Assembly: GCA_964640305.1 (NCBI GenBank)
Contig: CAZXFF010000008.1
Location: forward strand, 1-55,822
DNA length: 55,822 bases
Source: Coprenecus sp964640305
Lineage (GTDB): Bacteria; Bacteroidota; Bacteroidia; Bacteroidales; UBA932
Direction of reading: 5' to 3'
Position 1 is the first letter of the stretch. The number at the start of each line of letters is the position of its first letter. This document shows, in pieces, positions 8,673-17,687 of this stretch. Under the pieces are notes generated by a model. That model saw nothing but the letters and a program-made list of their open reading frames with translations, was not told where the DNA came from and ran no database searches. The translations under genes and the position numbers were made by a program.

Positions 8673-10178
8673 TCAATAATAGATGTCCATAATCGTTTCC
8701 ATAATTTTGCTGGAATGATACCGGTATCTGCTGTCAAACTGATGATACACAGGGTCACGGACTATCACCGCAGTATTCTCTCCGACATAAAGGCGGACCT
8801 CCCTCTTCACTGACTTCAGCGACTCCAGTTCACTTACAACCAGGGGACGGAGCCTTATTACATTTCCGTCCATGCTCCAGAACCTGTTGAGATCGTTGAA
8901 AGAAAGATCATCATTCCAGAAACCTGCAGGAAGATATCCTTCACGGAAGACAAATTCATACATGCTGCATTCATCCGACCTTGTCACATCCAGTTCCGGA
9001 TAGAAAACCAATACAGGAATATCGCTCTCCTTGTCATAGAACATAAGATTATACCCCCAATGTGATGCCTCTATCCCTACCTGGCTTCCTTGCCATCCGG
9101 AATATCCTTCGAACTCGATGTAGAGTGTATCAGTCGGTACTACCGTCTCGGTTTGAGTCCGGTACTCTACAGAACGGACAGAACGGAACATGGAAACGCT
9201 CATTATGCTTAAAACCGCAATACTGACCAGCCACAAAAGGAAAATTATCAGACCCGGCCTCCACTTCGGGGCATGCAGATTGAAAGACAGCAGTATCCCG
9301 GCATACAGCATCCCTATAAAAGGAAGGGCACAAAGCAATACCGAAAAGACCATTGCCACTGCCGATACCCAATGTGGCTGTCCGCTCATTACGGAAAGGA
9401 ATTCCGATAGTCCGAATGAAGAGAATATGTTGAATGCACCTATACCTATCAAGGCAAACAGGATTGCAGCACATCCGGATATTCCTATAATGAAAAGGAA
9501 TATACCGGCAACAAGACCAAGAATCCTTACAAAACCGCTCCCCCATTTACGGGACGGTATTCCGCGTTCGGATGGAATCCCCTGTCCGGCTTTGTTCTCT
9601 ATATCCTTAAGATTGGCATACGAACCGTGCATCCTTATCTTATCGTCCAGGGTCTTCGCCACGGGCATGGATTTGCATGCGATGAGATATAGTATTGCAG
9701 GAACAAGCGACAACCATATAAATGCCTCATCCACAGACACAGATAATATGAGTCCAAGAGTCACGATACTTGCCCACATAATCCTTATAAACACCGGATC
9801 AATGGAAAAATATTCTCCCAATCCCGAACATACACCCCTCATCCTCGCATTTTCCATATCCCGATAAAGCCTCTTCCGGTTCCCTGACACGAATTTGGAA
9901 GCCGGACCATCTTCCCCATCTCCGAAATCTTCCGGACGGCCGATTACCGTAAGTACTTCCTCCACTGATGCTGCATCTATTACAATATCTTTCTCGAAAC
10001 CTTTCTCCAAAAGAAGCTCTGCAATCCGTTCCTCTATGCCGGAAAGGATTTCGTTCCTGTTCGTGTTGTTGGAATAGTAATCCGAAAGTGCATCCAGATA
10101 CTCTTTCAGCCTGTCATGGGCACTCTGTCCCAAAGTGAAGGCTATATTCCCGATATTTACCTTAATTACCTTTTCCAT
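8673..10178 (-). CDS. Large PspC-domain membrane protein
   Basis: Encodes 501 residues. Residues 1-80 form an N-terminal helical domain (VIKVNIGNIAFTLGQSAHDRLKEYL cut short here) that is also found in the small paralogue at 10544-11113. Next is a PspC domain at about 100-170, with KRLYRDMENARMRGVCSGL and GEYFSIDP, and a membrane pair. Further transmembrane segments (about 215-330) are followed by an extracytoplasmic domain of about 150 residues. PspC proteins are membrane sensors of envelope stress in the phage-shock family; no pspA or pspB is in this window. The gene is last in a three-gene minus-strand unit, 12 nt after the PadR gene. Confidence 0.85.
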   Translation of the reverse strand: MEKVIKVNIGNIAFTLGQSAHDRLKEYLDALSDYYSNNTNRNEILSGIEERIAELLLEKGFEKDIVIDAASVEEVLTVIGRPEDFGDGEDGPASKFVSGNRKRLYRDMENARMRGVCSGLGEYFSIDPVFIRIMWASIVTLGLILSVSVDEAFIWLSLVPAILYLIACKSMPVAKTLDDKIRMHGSYANLKDIENKAGQGIPSERGIPSRKWGSGFVRILGLVAGIFLFIIGISGCAAILFALIGIGAFNIFSSFGLSEFLSVMSGQPHWVSAVAMVFSVLLCALPFIGMLYAGILLSFNLHAPKWRPGLIIFLLWLVSIAVLSIMSVSMFRSVRSVEYRTQTETVVPTDTLYIEFEGYSGWQGSQVGIEASHWGYNLMFYDKESDIPVLVFYPELDVTRSDECSMYEFVFREGYLPAGFWNDDLSFNDLNRFWSMDGNVIRLRPLVVSELESLKSVKREVRLYVGENTAVIVRDPVYHQFDSRYRYHSSKIMETIMDIYY

Positions 10179-10190
10179 ATTATTCTAGAC

Positions 10191-10532
10191 TCAACCGTTT
10201 TCCCTGAGATATTTTATAGTATTTACCATTTCCTGCCACACCTCGTCCATTTCTTCCAGAGCCTTCCGCCCTTTGTCCGTAATCTGATAGTACTTCCTCG
10301 GAGGACCTTGCGGGGATTCTTCCCAACGGTAAGTCAGCAGACCCTGGTTCTTCTGACGGATAAGCAAAGGATAAAGAGTACCTTCCACGACTATCATCTT
10401 CGCTTCCTTAAGCTCGGATATCAGTGAGGAAGCATAGGAGTCCTTTTTATTCAGTATACTCAATATGCAATATTCCAAAACCCCTCTGCGCATCTGGGAT
10501 TTCACGTTGTCGTTCAATGTATTGTCTCCCAT
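10191..10532 (-). CDS. PadR-family transcriptional regulator
   Basis: Encodes 113 residues, the length of the short PadR-s2 class. It is a winged helix-turn-helix: RRGVLEYCILSIL and SYASSLISELKE form the first helices, then VVEGTLYPLLIRQKNQGLL and the wing with the family's PRKYYQITDKGR motif. It lies between two PspC-domain genes with gaps of 11-12 nt on each side. PadR proteins are usually autoregulatory repressors, so it most likely controls this unit in response to an envelope or small-molecule cue. The effector cannot be told from sequence. Confidence 0.93.
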   Translation of the reverse strand: MGDNTLNDNVKSQMRRGVLEYCILSILNKKDSYASSLISELKEAKMIVVEGTLYPLLIRQKNQGLLTYRWEESPQGPPRKYYQITDKGRKALEEMDEVWQEMVNTIKYLRENG

Positions 10533-10543
10533 ATACTTGTATT

Positions 10544-11113
10544 TTAATATTGTTTACGGAACCTACTCATATTTTCAGCCGTTACCGGCAATCCGTGCAT
10601 CCTGCATTTGTCTGCAGGCGTATTGGCCTTCGGGACCACGAACCAGAGAATAATGTAAAGCCAGAAGCCTCCTGTCGCCAAGAACAGAAGAAGGAGCATC
10701 AACACTCTGACAAGCCCCATTTCAACGTCGAAATAATGCGCAAGACCCGAGCAGACACCACCCAGCATCTTGTTGTCCGGATCCCTGAAAAGTTTTTTCT
10801 TTTCCGGTTCGCTTTTACCTGTTCCGTATGCATTGTTTCCATTATCCTGACGGCAGTCAGATCCGTCTGGCATTCCGAGCTGGGCAATAACCCTGTTAAC
10901 CAATTCAATATTCACAACCTGCCCTTGAACCGAAAGCGACTGGGCAAAAATATCCGCAATCCTCATTTCAAGGTCGTCCATTACCTCCTTGGTCTGATAC
11001 CCCATTCCGACCTTCCCTCTGAAGGCTTCCAGATAATCGTCCAGCTTCATATAGGCATCTTCGTCCATAACGAACGAACGTCCTCCTATTCCGATGTTCA
11101 ATACCTTTTTCAT
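10544..11113 (-). CDS. Small PspC-domain membrane protein
   Basis: Encodes 189 residues when started at the ATG at 11113 (MKKVLNIGIGGRSFVMDEDA); longer starts run into the promoter box. Residues 1-85 form the same N-terminal domain as in the large paralogue. The PspC domain is at about 108-170 (KLFRDPDNKMLGGVCSGLAH then YFDVEMGLVRVL) with two membrane segments. It is the first gene of the unit PspC-PadR-PspC. Sharing two domains with the third gene suggests a duplication that left PadR between the copies, or partners that form a heteromeric membrane sensor. Confidence 0.87.
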   Translation of the reverse strand: MKKVLNIGIGGRSFVMDEDAYMKLDDYLEAFRGKVGMGYQTKEVMDDLEMRIADIFAQSLSVQGQVVNIELVNRVIAQLGMPDGSDCRQDNGNNAYGTGKSEPEKKKLFRDPDNKMLGGVCSGLAHYFDVEMGLVRVLMLLLLFLATGGFWLYIILWFVVPKANTPADKCRMHGLPVTAENMSRFRKQY

Positions 11114-11146
11114 ATTACAACTATTATTGCTTGATGTTTTGTGATG

Positions 11147-11154
11147 CAAATATA
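11147..11154 (-). promoter_or_regulatory. -7 box of the PspC-PadR-PspC unit
   Basis: On the minus strand this is TATATTTG, matching TAnnTTTG, 33 nt before the start codon. A -33 TTG is seen only at an unusually long 26-nt spacing (11181-11183). Confidence 0.45.
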
Positions 11155-11240
11155 TATAAAAAATTTAGTATTATGTATAACAAGGTACTGATTTTTTTGA
11201 AATATTCTTGATTATCCGGTATTCGTGGATTCCGACAAAT

Positions 11241-11278
11241 AAAAAAACCGGCTTCAGGTCGTTGACCTGAAGCCGGTT
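11241..11278 (-). terminator. Rho-independent terminator after secG
   Basis: On the minus strand, a perfect 15-bp stem (AACCGGCTTCAGGTC and its complement) with a 3-nt loop is followed by a run of T. It closes the sigma54 activator-lptE-secG operon. Confidence 0.92.
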
Positions 11279-11301
11279 CATATTCTTTTCTATACCCTGT
11301 A

Positions 11302-11658
11302 TTATTCAGCGTCAGCGGGAGCCGCAGGATTTGCAGGAGCCGCTTCACCACCGGGGATTGCAGTGGGGAATTCAGGAGTACCTGCCGGTACCTGAGTCTG
11401 TTCGAGCTTTTCAAGGACAGTATTCCTTGCCTGTTTAGGTGCTGCAAAAGCAGACCCGAGAATACAGAGAACAATTATAGCTATGGCAAGGGTCCATGTC
11501 GCCTTTTCGAGGAAATCCGCTGTCTGGCGAACACCGAACGTCTGGTTGCCGGAGGCAAAGTTGGCAGCAAGGCCACCGCCTTTCGAATTCTGGATCAAAA
11601 CCACGAATGTCAGAAGCAGGCTGACAATTATAATCAGAATGGAAATTGCTATGTACAT
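11302..11658 (-). CDS. secG: Preprotein translocase subunit SecG
   Basis: Encodes a 118-residue accessory subunit of the SecYEG channel in the inner membrane. Two membrane helices are visible (about 2-22 and 52-72), separated by the SecG signature LIQNSKGGGLAA...FLEKATW. The C-terminal tail is rich in Ala, Pro and Glu, which is usual in Bacteroidetes SecG. It is the last gene of a four-gene minus-strand operon, 3 nt after the gene before it and closed by a strong terminator. Confidence 0.95.
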   Translation of the reverse strand: MYIAISILIIIVSLLLTFVVLIQNSKGGGLAANFASGNQTFGVRQTADFLEKATWTLAIAIIVLCILGSAFAAPKQARNTVLEKLEQTQVPAGTPEFPTAIPGGEAAPANPAAPADAE

Positions 11659-11661
11659 AAT

Positions 11662-12306
11662 CTATAAATATTTCTTGATTTCGTTTTTAAGGGTTGCAAA
11701 GTAAGCACTTTTTTCCGGATATAACAAAATAAGTTTCTCGTAAATGTCATGAGCCCTGCTATATAAGCCTTGTTCAGCATAAATGCGGGCCAGAGTCTCG
11801 GTATAGTAATTCTCGTCACTGAACTCGGAGCTGTCAAAATCAACCTTGGCTGCAGACACTTCCAAATCAGTGCTTAACGAATATGTCTCCACATTGTTCT
11901 CACTGACCTGGCGGAGATCTTCGCTACTGAAATAATCACCTCCTACAATATAGATCTCCCTTTTGGATACCGGTTCTGAATCGGGCAATATTTCCATTGA
12001 TGCCTCCTGGGAAGCATGGGTTTCAGGAAGCTGGATTTCCTCTTCCAACCCGAAATCATAGACTGGCTCCGGTTGACGCCTGGCCTCTTCTTCCGCTCTC
12101 TGGGCCAGAAGGTAGGCATTCCTGAAAGCACGGTAATCAGGATATACATAGAGGGCAGTCCGCCTCAGCACATCCTGACGGTACTCCTCACCCATCTTGG
12201 ACATCTTTATCATAAGTTCCTTGCGGGCATGCGCATACCAGGGATATTTTGTCAGTATCCCTTCTATTTCAGGGACTGTAAGGTCTTTGAGATTCACTGT
12301 CATCAT
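11662..12306 (-). CDS. Helical TPR-like protein between lptE and secG
   Basis: Encodes about 214 residues, counted from the ATG at 12306; an equally good ATG lies one codon later, and the longer version needs a TTG start. The C-terminal 50 residues (ETLARIYAEQGLYSRAHDIYEKL) match a TPR-like helical pair. The N-terminal half is helical and basic (YAHARKELMIKMSKMGEEYR), and the middle is acidic and low in complexity. No signal peptide is seen, so it is cytoplasmic. A small TPR-like protein at this position between lptE and secG is familiar in Bacteroidales, but its function is not known to me. Confidence 0.75.
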   Translation of the reverse strand: MMTVNLKDLTVPEIEGILTKYPWYAHARKELMIKMSKMGEEYRQDVLRRTALYVYPDYRAFRNAYLLAQRAEEEARRQPEPVYDFGLEEEIQLPETHASQEASMEILPDSEPVSKREIYIVGGDYFSSEDLRQVSENNVETYSLSTDLEVSAAKVDFDSSEFSDENYYTETLARIYAEQGLYSRAHDIYEKLILLYPEKSAYFATLKNEIKKYL

Positions 12307-12313
12307 ATCAAGT

Positions 12314-12823
12314 TTACCAGTTAGCAACTGTCGAGTTGAAAATATCTTCGACCAGTATCTCGATTATTTCGGAACAGAGGGAGCTCTCGACAGCATCCAG
12401 AAGCTGGTTGGAATCATAATCCGCATATGCGGAAAAACTCTTTTCGAAATTCTCCTCCGGATGAAGGCGGTTCGTAAAAAATACTTTGACGGTTATGGTC
12501 AGACGGTTCTTGGAAGCCACCTCATCGGCTGTCACGGCCGTCGGGCGCGTATCGTACGAGGTTATCTCCCCGTATACGTTAAGATCCCCGTTTTCAGTAA
12601 GAATATCCAGACTGGTCAGACGACGGTACTTGTCAATCAGAGCATTGGACAGTGAAGACGCCAATGTGGGATTTACCTTGAGAGCCTTGTTCTCAAAATA
12701 TTCCACAGCAATTGTCTTGACATCCGGCTGGATAGACGTTCCAGAAAAGGAATACACTCCGCATGATGCCAGCATTGCAATAAACAAAGGTATTGCAACT
12801 CCTATTCTAACCATTCTCTTCAT
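12314..12823 (-). CDS. lptE: LPS-assembly lipoprotein LptE
   Basis: Encodes a 169-residue outer-membrane lipoprotein with a lipobox at LASC (Cys21), followed by the family phrase GVYSFSGTSIQPDVKTIAV. The rest is the alpha/beta LptE fold (FENKALKVNPTLASSLSNAL then IDKYRRLT). LptE plugs the LptD barrel that places lipopolysaccharide on the cell surface. Its start overlaps the end of the sigma54 activator gene by 17 nt, so the two are translationally coupled. The Bacteroidetes LptE branch is diverged from the proteobacterial one. Confidence 0.9.
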   Translation of the reverse strand: MKRMVRIGVAIPLFIAMLASCGVYSFSGTSIQPDVKTIAVEYFENKALKVNPTLASSLSNALIDKYRRLTSLDILTENGDLNVYGEITSYDTRPTAVTADEVASKNRLTITVKVFFTNRLHPEENFEKSFSAYADYDSNQLLDAVESSLCSEIIEILVEDIFNSTVANW

Positions 12824-13988
12824 CCTTGATTTTCAATTCTTTGATTTTACGGTACAATGTCCTCTCTGAAATACCCAGCTCAGCTGCTGCAGCCTTGCGC
12901 CGGCCCTCGTGTTTCTCCAATGTCCTTCTTATAAGGTCATCACTTACATCCTGAAGGGTCCTGACGGGCTCATGGGCAGCTGCAACTTCCGAAACCGGAA
13001 CTACAGGTATGGAACTGAAGTCCTCCACCTTCGCGGGCAGCATCTGGACGGGCTTCATTCCGACACTGTCTCCATTCTCCAGCATGGCTTTGAGTTCATC
13101 CACTTCCTTTCTGAGCTGGAAAAGCATATTGAAAATTATGTCTTTCTCCGGAAAACTTCCCTCAGCCGTACCGGAATCGCATTTCCGTACGGCCAGTTGA
13201 CCGGGTGCTTCAGCCGGAAGGTACTTATGAAGTGTTTCAGCGGAAATGTTCCTGTTGCTCTCCAGAACTGAAATCTGTTCAGCGACATTCTTGAGCTGCC
13301 GAACGTTACCTGGCCACCTGTATTCCTCCAGAGAGAATCTCGCTTCAGGAGTAAGCCTTACGGCAGGCATCTTGTACTTGTCTGCAAAATCCAAAGCGAA
13401 TTTCATGAACAGAAGGTGGATATCCCCTTTGCGCTCGCGGAGGGGAGGTATATAGATGGGGACGGCATTCAACCTGTAATACAGGTCTTCCCTGAATTTG
13501 CCGAGACTTATGGCATGCAGGAAATCCACATTCGAAGCAGCAATTACCCTGACATTGGTTTTCTGGGTCTTCGATGATCCCACCCTTATGAATTCTCCCG
13601 TTTCCAGAACCCTGAGCAGACGGACCTGGGTGGACAATGGAAGTTCCCCTACCTCGTCCAGGAAAATGGTACCGCCGTCTGCAACTTCGAAATATCCTTT
13701 CCTTGCCTCATTTGCCCCGGTAAATGAGCCCTTTTCATGTCCGAAGAGCTCCGATTCTATCGTTCCCTCGGGTATTGCCCCGCAGTTTATTGCAATATAA
13801 TTATTGTGCTTGCGCGGACTATAAGCGTGTATTATCTTGGGAATGACTTCTTTACCAACCCCGCTCTCCCCAGTTATGAGAACCGACAGATCGGTTCCTG
13901 CAATTTGCACGGCAGTGTCTATGGCAGCATTGAGCCGAGGGTCATTGCCGATGATTCCGAATCTGCTTTTAATTTCCAAAAGTTCCAT
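12807..13988 (-). CDS. Sigma54-dependent transcriptional activator
   Basis: Encodes 393 residues. The start at 13988 places the AAA+ domain almost at the N-terminus, with no receiver or PAS domain, and the promoter box lies just upstream. The Walker A motif is GESGVGKE (40-47), Walker B is TIFLDE (108-113) and the arginine-finger region follows. The sigma54 contact loop reads GSFTGA (87-92) instead of the usual GAFTGA. A Fis-type helix-turn-helix ends the protein (EGRRKAAAAELGISERTLYR). The absence of a sensor domain means activity is probably set by protein partners or by its own level. It leads an operon with lptE and secG, linking sigma54 control to envelope biogenesis. Confidence 0.93.
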   Translation of the reverse strand: MELLEIKSRFGIIGNDPRLNAAIDTAVQIAGTDLSVLITGESGVGKEVIPKIIHAYSPRKHNNYIAINCGAIPEGTIESELFGHEKGSFTGANEARKGYFEVADGGTIFLDEVGELPLSTQVRLLRVLETGEFIRVGSSKTQKTNVRVIAASNVDFLHAISLGKFREDLYYRLNAVPIYIPPLRERKGDIHLLFMKFALDFADKYKMPAVRLTPEARFSLEEYRWPGNVRQLKNVAEQISVLESNRNISAETLHKYLPAEAPGQLAVRKCDSGTAEGSFPEKDIIFNMLFQLRKEVDELKAMLENGDSVGMKPVQMLPAKVEDFSSIPVVPVSEVAAAHEPVRTLQDVSDDLIRRTLEKHEGRRKAAAAELGISERTLYRKIKELKIKDEENG

Positions 13989-13993
13989 ATGTG

Positions 13994-14027
13994 CAAAGGT
14001 ATCAAAATTTTGATTTCTTTTTTCAAA
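13994..14027 (-). promoter_or_regulatory. Promoter of the sigma54 activator-lptE-secG operon
   Basis: On the minus strand this is TTTG (14027-14024), 22 nt, then TACCTTTG (14001-13994), with the ATG only 5 nt beyond the box. It shares its DNA with the divergent promoter of the lipoprotein gene at 14089. Confidence 0.55.
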
Positions 14028-14043
14028 ATATATACTATATTTG
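14009..14043 (+). promoter_or_regulatory. Promoter of the OmpA/TPR-like lipoprotein gene
   Basis: TTTG at 14009-14012, 23 nt, then TATATTTG at 14036-14043 gives a 45-nt leader to the ATG at 14089. It overlaps the divergent sigma54 activator promoter, so the two may compete for polymerase. Confidence 0.6.
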
Positions 14044-14088
14044 CGCTTATTACCATTGGATATTAACAATTTTAAACATATCGTAGAA

Positions 14089-15747
14089 ATGAAAAGAATT
14101 TTAAATGTATTGGCGATTGCCTCAGTTGCAATGCTCGCTTTTTCCTGCGGTAGTCCCAAAAAGATGGCTGAAAGTGCCGATCAAGTCACTGTAGCTTGCA
14201 ATCCTCAGGTACTTGAGGTCGTAGCTGGCAACATCAAGGCAGACGTTACAGTTACTTTCCCTGCTGATTTCTTCCATCCCAAAGCTATCGTTGAAGTAAT
14301 CCCTGTTCTTGTGTACAACGGCGGAGAAGTGGCCGGCAAAACCATTATGCTTCAGGGACAGGATGTTACCGAGAACTACGAAACAGTTGGAGAAAACGGT
14401 GGAGATGTCAAGAAAACTCTGGAGTTCGCATATACCGAAGGTATGGAGAAATCCCATCTCGAATTGAGGATGACCGTTATCCACAAGGACAAGAGGATCC
14501 CTTTTGCAGCTCCTTACAAGGTTGCTGACGGTGCCAACACAACCTACATGCTGGCAAAGACAGACGGTGCCCTTGCATATGCACCCGATGCATATCAGGA
14601 TGTAATTCCCGAGCAGAACGAAGCTCAGATCCTCTATCTCATCAACAGCGCAACAGTCCGTCCTTCACAGTTGAAGACAGATGAAATCAAGGCTTTCCAG
14701 GAATTCCTGAAAAACCTCAAGGCTGACGAGCGCAGGGAACTCGTAAACACGGAAATCGTGGCTTACGCATCACCTGACGGAAAAGAAGACTTCAACGCAA
14801 AACTTTCAGAAAAGCGTGCGAAGACCGCAACCGATGCTTTCAACAAGACAATCAACAACAAGAAGAAAGTGGGTATCGAAACAGCTGTAAACACCAGCAA
14901 TATCGAAGAAGACTGGGATGGATTCAAGGAACTCGTATCCAATTCGAACATTGAAGACAAGGACCTCATCCTCCGCGTCCTCGAAATGTACAGTGATCCC
15001 GCAGTACGTGAAAAGGAAATCAAGAACATGTCACAGGTATACACAACCCTGAAGAAAGACATCCTTCCTGAACTCCGCCGTGCAAGATTCATTGCAAACA
15101 TCGAATTCACCAACTATACCAGCGAAGAACTCGTTGCTCTGGTTGACGAAAACATCGAAATCCTCGATGAAGAAGCTCTTCTCCGTGCAGCATCCCTCCT
15201 TAAGGATGCCGACAAGAAAGTCGTAGTTTACAGGAAAGCCGTTGAGAAATTCAACAGTGACCGCGCAAAAGTCAATATGGCTGTAGCATACCTTTCACTT
15301 GACAAAAATGCCGACGCTGAAAAGGCTCTTGCAAACGTAGGCAACAAGAACTGCCCTTATTACAACAATACAGTCGGTGTAATTGCCCTCCGCAAAGGCG
15401 ACAACACTGCAGCTGCCGCAGCTTTCAGGAAATCTTCTCTGAAAGAAGCTCAGTATAACCTCGGAACAATTGACATCCTCAACGGTAACTACAAGGATGC
15501 AGTTGCCAAACTCAGCGGTGAAAAACATTTCAACGAACCTCTTGCACAGATTCTCGTTGGAAATCTCAATGCTGCTTCACAGATTCTTGGCAATGCAGGT
15601 TGCCCTTGCAAGAACTATCTGAAAGCTATCATCGCTGCCCGTCAGGGTAAAGTGGCAGAAGCAAATGCTGCTCTGGAAATTGCAAAGAAAGACGAAGCTC
15701 TTGCAAAACGTGCTGAAACAGACATAGAATTTGCAACTCTCCGTTAA
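14089..15747 (+). CDS. OmpA-domain lipoprotein with helical repeats
   Basis: Encodes 552 residues. The start at 14089 gives a lipoprotein signal peptide with Cys20 (AMLAFSC). Residues 30-180 are beta-rich. An OmpA-like peptidoglycan-binding region follows (about 195-270), with NSATVRPSQLKTDEIKAF and AYASPDGKEDFNAKLSEKRA, the last part being the usual OmpA-C contact segment. The C-terminal 200 residues are TPR-like helices (KVNMAVAYLSLDKNADAEKA). It should sit in the outer membrane and hold peptidoglycan. Frequent AAG/CTC-type codons and Lys/Ala richness, plus a strong promoter and terminator, suggest high expression. Similar long OmpA-TPR lipoproteins are abundant in Bacteroidales, but their exact role is unclear. 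Confidence 0.82.
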   Translation: MKRILNVLAIASVAMLAFSCGSPKKMAESADQVTVACNPQVLEVVAGNIKADVTVTFPADFFHPKAIVEVIPVLVYNGGEVAGKTIMLQGQDVTENYETVGENGGDVKKTLEFAYTEGMEKSHLELRMTVIHKDKRIPFAAPYKVADGANTTYMLAKTDGALAYAPDAYQDVIPEQNEAQILYLINSATVRPSQLKTDEIKAFQEFLKNLKADERRELVNTEIVAYASPDGKEDFNAKLSEKRAKTATDAFNKTINNKKKVGIETAVNTSNIEEDWDGFKELVSNSNIEDKDLILRVLEMYSDPAVREKEIKNMSQVYTTLKKDILPELRRARFIANIEFTNYTSEELVALVDENIEILDEEALLRAASLLKDADKKVVVYRKAVEKFNSDRAKVNMAVAYLSLDKNADAEKALANVGNKNCPYYNNTVGVIALRKGDNTAAAAAFRKSSLKEAQYNLGTIDILNGNYKDAVAKLSGEKHFNEPLAQILVGNLNAASQILGNAGCPCKNYLKAIIAARQGKVAEANAALEIAKKDEALAKRAETDIEFATLR

Positions 15748-15775
15748 TATCGGTCAATACCAGATATCACAAATA

Positions 15776-15808
15776 AAGAAACCGGCCCGACAGGACCGGT
15801 TTCTTTTT
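15776..15808 (+). terminator. Terminator between the convergent lipoprotein and lepA genes
   Basis: A 9-bp stem (AGAAACCGG / CCGGTTTCT) is followed by TTTTT on the plus strand. The A-rich left side may let it act on the minus strand for lepA as well. Confidence 0.85.
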
Positions 15809-15845
15809 TGTTCATATAGATCTGGAATATAATGTCAAAGTAATG

Positions 15846-17633
15846 TCAGTCAAGCTTGAGTACAGCCATGAATGCTGACTGGGGGACCTCTACATTACCA
15901 ACCTGACGCATGCGTTTCTTGCCCTTCTTCTGCTTCTCCAAAAGCTTGCGTTTACGGGTGATATCCCCGCCATAGCATTTTGCAAGGACGTCCTTACGCA
16001 CGGCCTTTACTGTCTCGCGTGCAATGATCTTTGCACCTATAGCCGCCTGGATTGCTATCTCGAACTGCTGTCTGGGTATAAGTTCCTTCAGTTTCTCGCA
16101 CATCCTGCGCCCGAAATCATAAGCTCTGTCCCTGTGTATAAGAGAGGACAACGCATCGACCTGTTCACCGTTGAGCAGGATATCAAGCTTCACCAGGTCT
16201 GCTTTCTGATATCCTATGATATGATAATCGAACGATGCATAGCCTTTGGATATTGACTTGAGCTTGTCATAGAAATCGAACACGATTTCCGCCAACGGCA
16301 TATCATAATTCAGTTCCACTCTGTCCGCAGTCAGGAAGTGCTGGCCTTTCAGCACCCCTCTCTTGTCCAGGCAAAGCTTCATTATCTGCCCGAAAAACTC
16401 GCTCTTCGATATGATCTGTGCACGGATATACGGCTCTTCAATATAGTCAATCATTGTCTGTGGAGGAAGACCGGAAGGATTATGGACATCCACTACTTCT
16501 CCCTGCGTCGTGTGGACCTTGTATGATACGTTCGGTACAGTAGTGATCACATCCATATCAAATTCACGGTACAGTCTCTCCTGCATGATCTCCAGATGGA
16601 GCAATCCGAGGAAACCGCAACGGAAGCCGAATCCGAGTGCCAATGAAGACTCCGGGTCAAATACGAGCGACGCATCGTTCAGACGCAGTTTTTCAAGGGA
16701 CGCTCTAAGGTTCTCATATTCGTCCGTCTCTACAGGATATACTCCGGCAAAAAGCATCGGCTTGACTTCCTCAAAACCGGCTATGGACTCGGAACAAGGG
16801 TTGTCGACGTGCGTTATGGTATCCCCCACCTTCACTTCCACCGCTGACTTGATACCTGAAATGATATATCCCACATCACCTGTCGATACCGTCTCTTTAG
16901 GACACATCCTCAACTGAAGGCACCCTACCTCATCCGCCTCATACTCCCTGCCTGTATTGAAGAATTTCACCTTATCACCTCTGCTAATTGAGCCGTTGAC
17001 AACCTTGAAATAGGCTATCACACCCCTGAAAGGGTTGAAGACAGAATCGAAAATAAGCGCCTGCAGCGGGGCATCAGGATCCCCGGATGGAGCAGGGAAA
17101 CGTTCGACAATCGCATCCAGGATAGGAGGCACCCCTTCACCAGTCTTCGCACTTGCCAGAAGTATATCCGACCTGTCGCATCCGATCAGGTCGATTATCT
17201 GGTCGCTTACCACCTCCACCATTGCCGCATCCATATCTATCTTGTTCAGGACCGGAATAATCTCAAGATCATGGCTTATGGCAAGATACAGGTTTGAAAT
17301 GGTCTGTGCCTGTATTCCCTGGGTTGCATCCACAACAAGCAAAGCGCCTTCGCAGGAAGCAATGGCCCGGGAAACCTCGTATGAAAAATCGACATGACCC
17401 GGAGTATCGATAAGGTTCAGGATGTAATCCTCGCCCTTATAATTGTATACCATCTGTATTGCGTGGCTCTTGATCGTTATACCCTTCTCTTTCTCCAAAT
17501 CCATAGAGTCCAGGACCTGGTTCTCCATATCCCTCTCACTCACTGTCTTGGTATATTCCAGCAAACGGTCCGCCAAGGTGCTTTTCCCGTGGTCAATATG
17601 GGCAATTATACAAAAGTTCCTGATGTTCTTCAT
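15846..17633 (-). CDS. lepA: Elongation factor 4 (LepA)
   Basis: Encodes a 595-residue translational GTPase, the usual LepA length. It has G1 AHIDHGKST, the switch I segment KGITIKS, G3 DTPGHVDF with the catalytic histidine present, and G4 NKID. Domains II, III and V follow, and then the LepA-specific C-terminal domain (RKDVLAKCYGGDITRKRKLL). EF4 acts on stalled or mis-translocated ribosomes and affects initiation and assembly. The gene stands alone, with its own promoter on the minus strand, and converges on the terminator of the upstream lipoprotein gene. Confidence 0.98.
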   Translation of the reverse strand: MKNIRNFCIIAHIDHGKSTLADRLLEYTKTVSERDMENQVLDSMDLEKEKGITIKSHAIQMVYNYKGEDYILNLIDTPGHVDFSYEVSRAIASCEGALLVVDATQGIQAQTISNLYLAISHDLEIIPVLNKIDMDAAMVEVVSDQIIDLIGCDRSDILLASAKTGEGVPPILDAIVERFPAPSGDPDAPLQALIFDSVFNPFRGVIAYFKVVNGSISRGDKVKFFNTGREYEADEVGCLQLRMCPKETVSTGDVGYIISGIKSAVEVKVGDTITHVDNPCSESIAGFEEVKPMLFAGVYPVETDEYENLRASLEKLRLNDASLVFDPESSLALGFGFRCGFLGLLHLEIMQERLYREFDMDVITTVPNVSYKVHTTQGEVVDVHNPSGLPPQTMIDYIEEPYIRAQIISKSEFFGQIMKLCLDKRGVLKGQHFLTADRVELNYDMPLAEIVFDFYDKLKSISKGYASFDYHIIGYQKADLVKLDILLNGEQVDALSSLIHRDRAYDFGRRMCEKLKELIPRQQFEIAIQAAIGAKIIARETVKAVRKDVLAKCYGGDITRKRKLLEKQKKGKKRMRQVGNVEVPQSAFMAVLKLD

Positions 17634-17656
17634 TTCCTGTATTTATATATATGGTG

Positions 17657-17687
17657 CAAATATACATTACTTTTGTTTTTCTTCAAA
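17657..17687 (-). promoter_or_regulatory. Promoter of lepA
   Basis: On the minus strand this is TTTG (17687-17684), 19 nt, then TATATTTG (17664-17657), 23 nt before the lepA ATG. It is one of the best matches in the window. Its DNA overlaps the divergent transketolase promoter. Confidence 0.7.
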
